From Actinomycetota bacterium (GTDB lineage: Bacteria > Actinomycetota > Actinomycetes > Mycobacteriales > Mycobacteriaceae), in the NCBI GenBank assembly GCA_005789055.1, contig SYAA01000323.1, positions 1 to 6,337 of the forward strand: a stretch of 6,337 nucleotides of DNA, given 5' to 3'. The position numbers were made by a program, and so were the translations under genes. Below are positions 5,842 to 6,337 of this stretch, in pieces. The notes under the pieces are model-generated. The model was not told where the DNA came from and made no database searches. It saw only the letters and a list, made by a program, of their open reading frames with translations. Position 1 is the first letter of the stretch. Each line of letters begins with the position of its first letter.

Positions 5842-6337
5842 ATGTCCATTGCGAACATTCGTGACAAAGGTCTGTCGAAGATTTCCCGCGGGTCGGTGAT
5901 CGTGGGAACGCTCGCGGTGATCCTCGGACTGATCGCAGCGTTCGTCGGCTGGAATCTGTACAAGAAGGCGGCCACCACCACGGTTGTCGCGTACTTCGCC
6001 GACGCCCTCGCGGTGTACCCCGGAGACCGAGTGCAGATCATGGGCGTCAAGGTCGGCAACGTGGTGAGCGTCGAACCGGCCGGCGACAAGATGAGGGTCA
6101 CGCTCAACTTCGACCGCCAGTACAAGGTTCCCGCGGACGCGACTGCATCAGTGCTCAACCCCACCGTGGGGGCGTCCCGGGTGATGCAACTGGCCCCGCC
6201 CTACACCGGCGGCCCGGCGCTGGCAGACAACGCGGTGATTCCCCTGGAGCGCACCCAGTCGCCGGTGGAGTGGGACGACATCCGAAACCAGCTCGATAAA
6301 CTCGTCACCGAACTCGGTCCTACCCCCAGCCAACCGA
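5842..6337 (+). CDS. mce1D: Mce1D, MCE-domain subunit, N-terminal part (3' end outside window)
   Basis: The frame is open from ATG 5842 to the window edge: 165 codons plus one base. It encodes a short basic N-terminus and a membrane anchor at about residues 17-37. An MCE domain follows at about 47-118, containing VQIMGVKVGNV (64-74), NPTVGASRV (106-114) and VMQLAPPY (114-121). After it comes the start of the helical region, ending at TELGPTPSQP. The blocks PAGDKM, YKVPA, GGPxLADNAVIP and ELGPTP match M. tuberculosis Mce1D as I recall it. The full family member exceeds 500 residues, so roughly two-thirds is missing here, cut by the window end rather than by mutation. The gene follows mce1C after 3 nt and has its own good ribosome binding site. 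It is another ring subunit of the Mce1 periplasmic conduit. Confidence 0.93.
   Translation, partial: MSIANIRDKGLSKISRGSVIVGTLAVILGLIAAFVGWNLYKKAATTTVVAYFADALAVYPGDRVQIMGVKVGNVVSVEPAGDKMRVTLNFDRQYKVPADATASVLNPTVGASRVMQLAPPYTGGPALADNAVIPLERTQSPVEWDDIRNQLDKLVTELGPTPSQP

Noticed and set aside
1..6337. CRISPR arrays, tRNA/rRNA genes, insertion sequences, prophage or transfer scars
   Set aside because: No tandem spaced repeats, RNA-gene signatures, transposase coding or terminal inverted repeats were seen. Nearly all bases are accounted for by one colinear operon of uniform composition.

Overview
The window is a continuous stretch of a mycobacterial mce1-type operon, read entirely on the + strand. 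The DNA is GC-rich with actinobacterial codon use. The encoded proteins match, block by block, my memory of the M. tuberculosis fadD5-yrbE1A-yrbE1B-mce1A-mce1B-mce1C-mce1D proteins. Clear sequence differences, including a much shorter Mce1A, point to a different mycobacterium, plausibly an environmental or fast-growing species. The species cannot be fixed from the sequence alone.

Layout: 1-319 is the 3' end of fadD5 (fatty-acyl-CoA/AMP ligase family). 320-450 is the only real intergenic gap. It holds a bulged 46-nt hairpin followed by a short T run, a weak candidate -10 box, and a strong ribosome binding site for yrbE1A. Then come yrbE1A (451-1245, TTG start), yrbE1B (1246-2127, no gap), mce1A (2133-3344), mce1B (3341-4381, ATGA overlap), mce1C (4378-5838, ATGA overlap) and the first 165 codons of mce1D (5842 to the window end). 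After position 450 no gap exceeds 5 nt, so these genes are almost certainly co-transcribed and several are probably translationally coupled.

How the genes work together: YrbE1A and YrbE1B are the two MlaE-type permease subunits in the inner membrane. The Mce1A-F proteins each have one N-terminal membrane anchor, one MCE domain and a long helical region. Together they form the periplasmic conduit of an ABC-type lipid importer, known in M. tuberculosis for fatty/mycolic acid uptake. The ATPase (MceG/Mkl) is normally encoded elsewhere and is not in this window. mce1E, mce1F and the regulator mce1R also lie outside it. FadD5 would activate imported or recycled fatty acids.

I found no undescribed system. 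The points most worth a second look are the intergenic hairpin with T run before yrbE1A and the apparent loss from Mce1A of a roughly 50-residue hydrophobic segment present in the M. tuberculosis protein.
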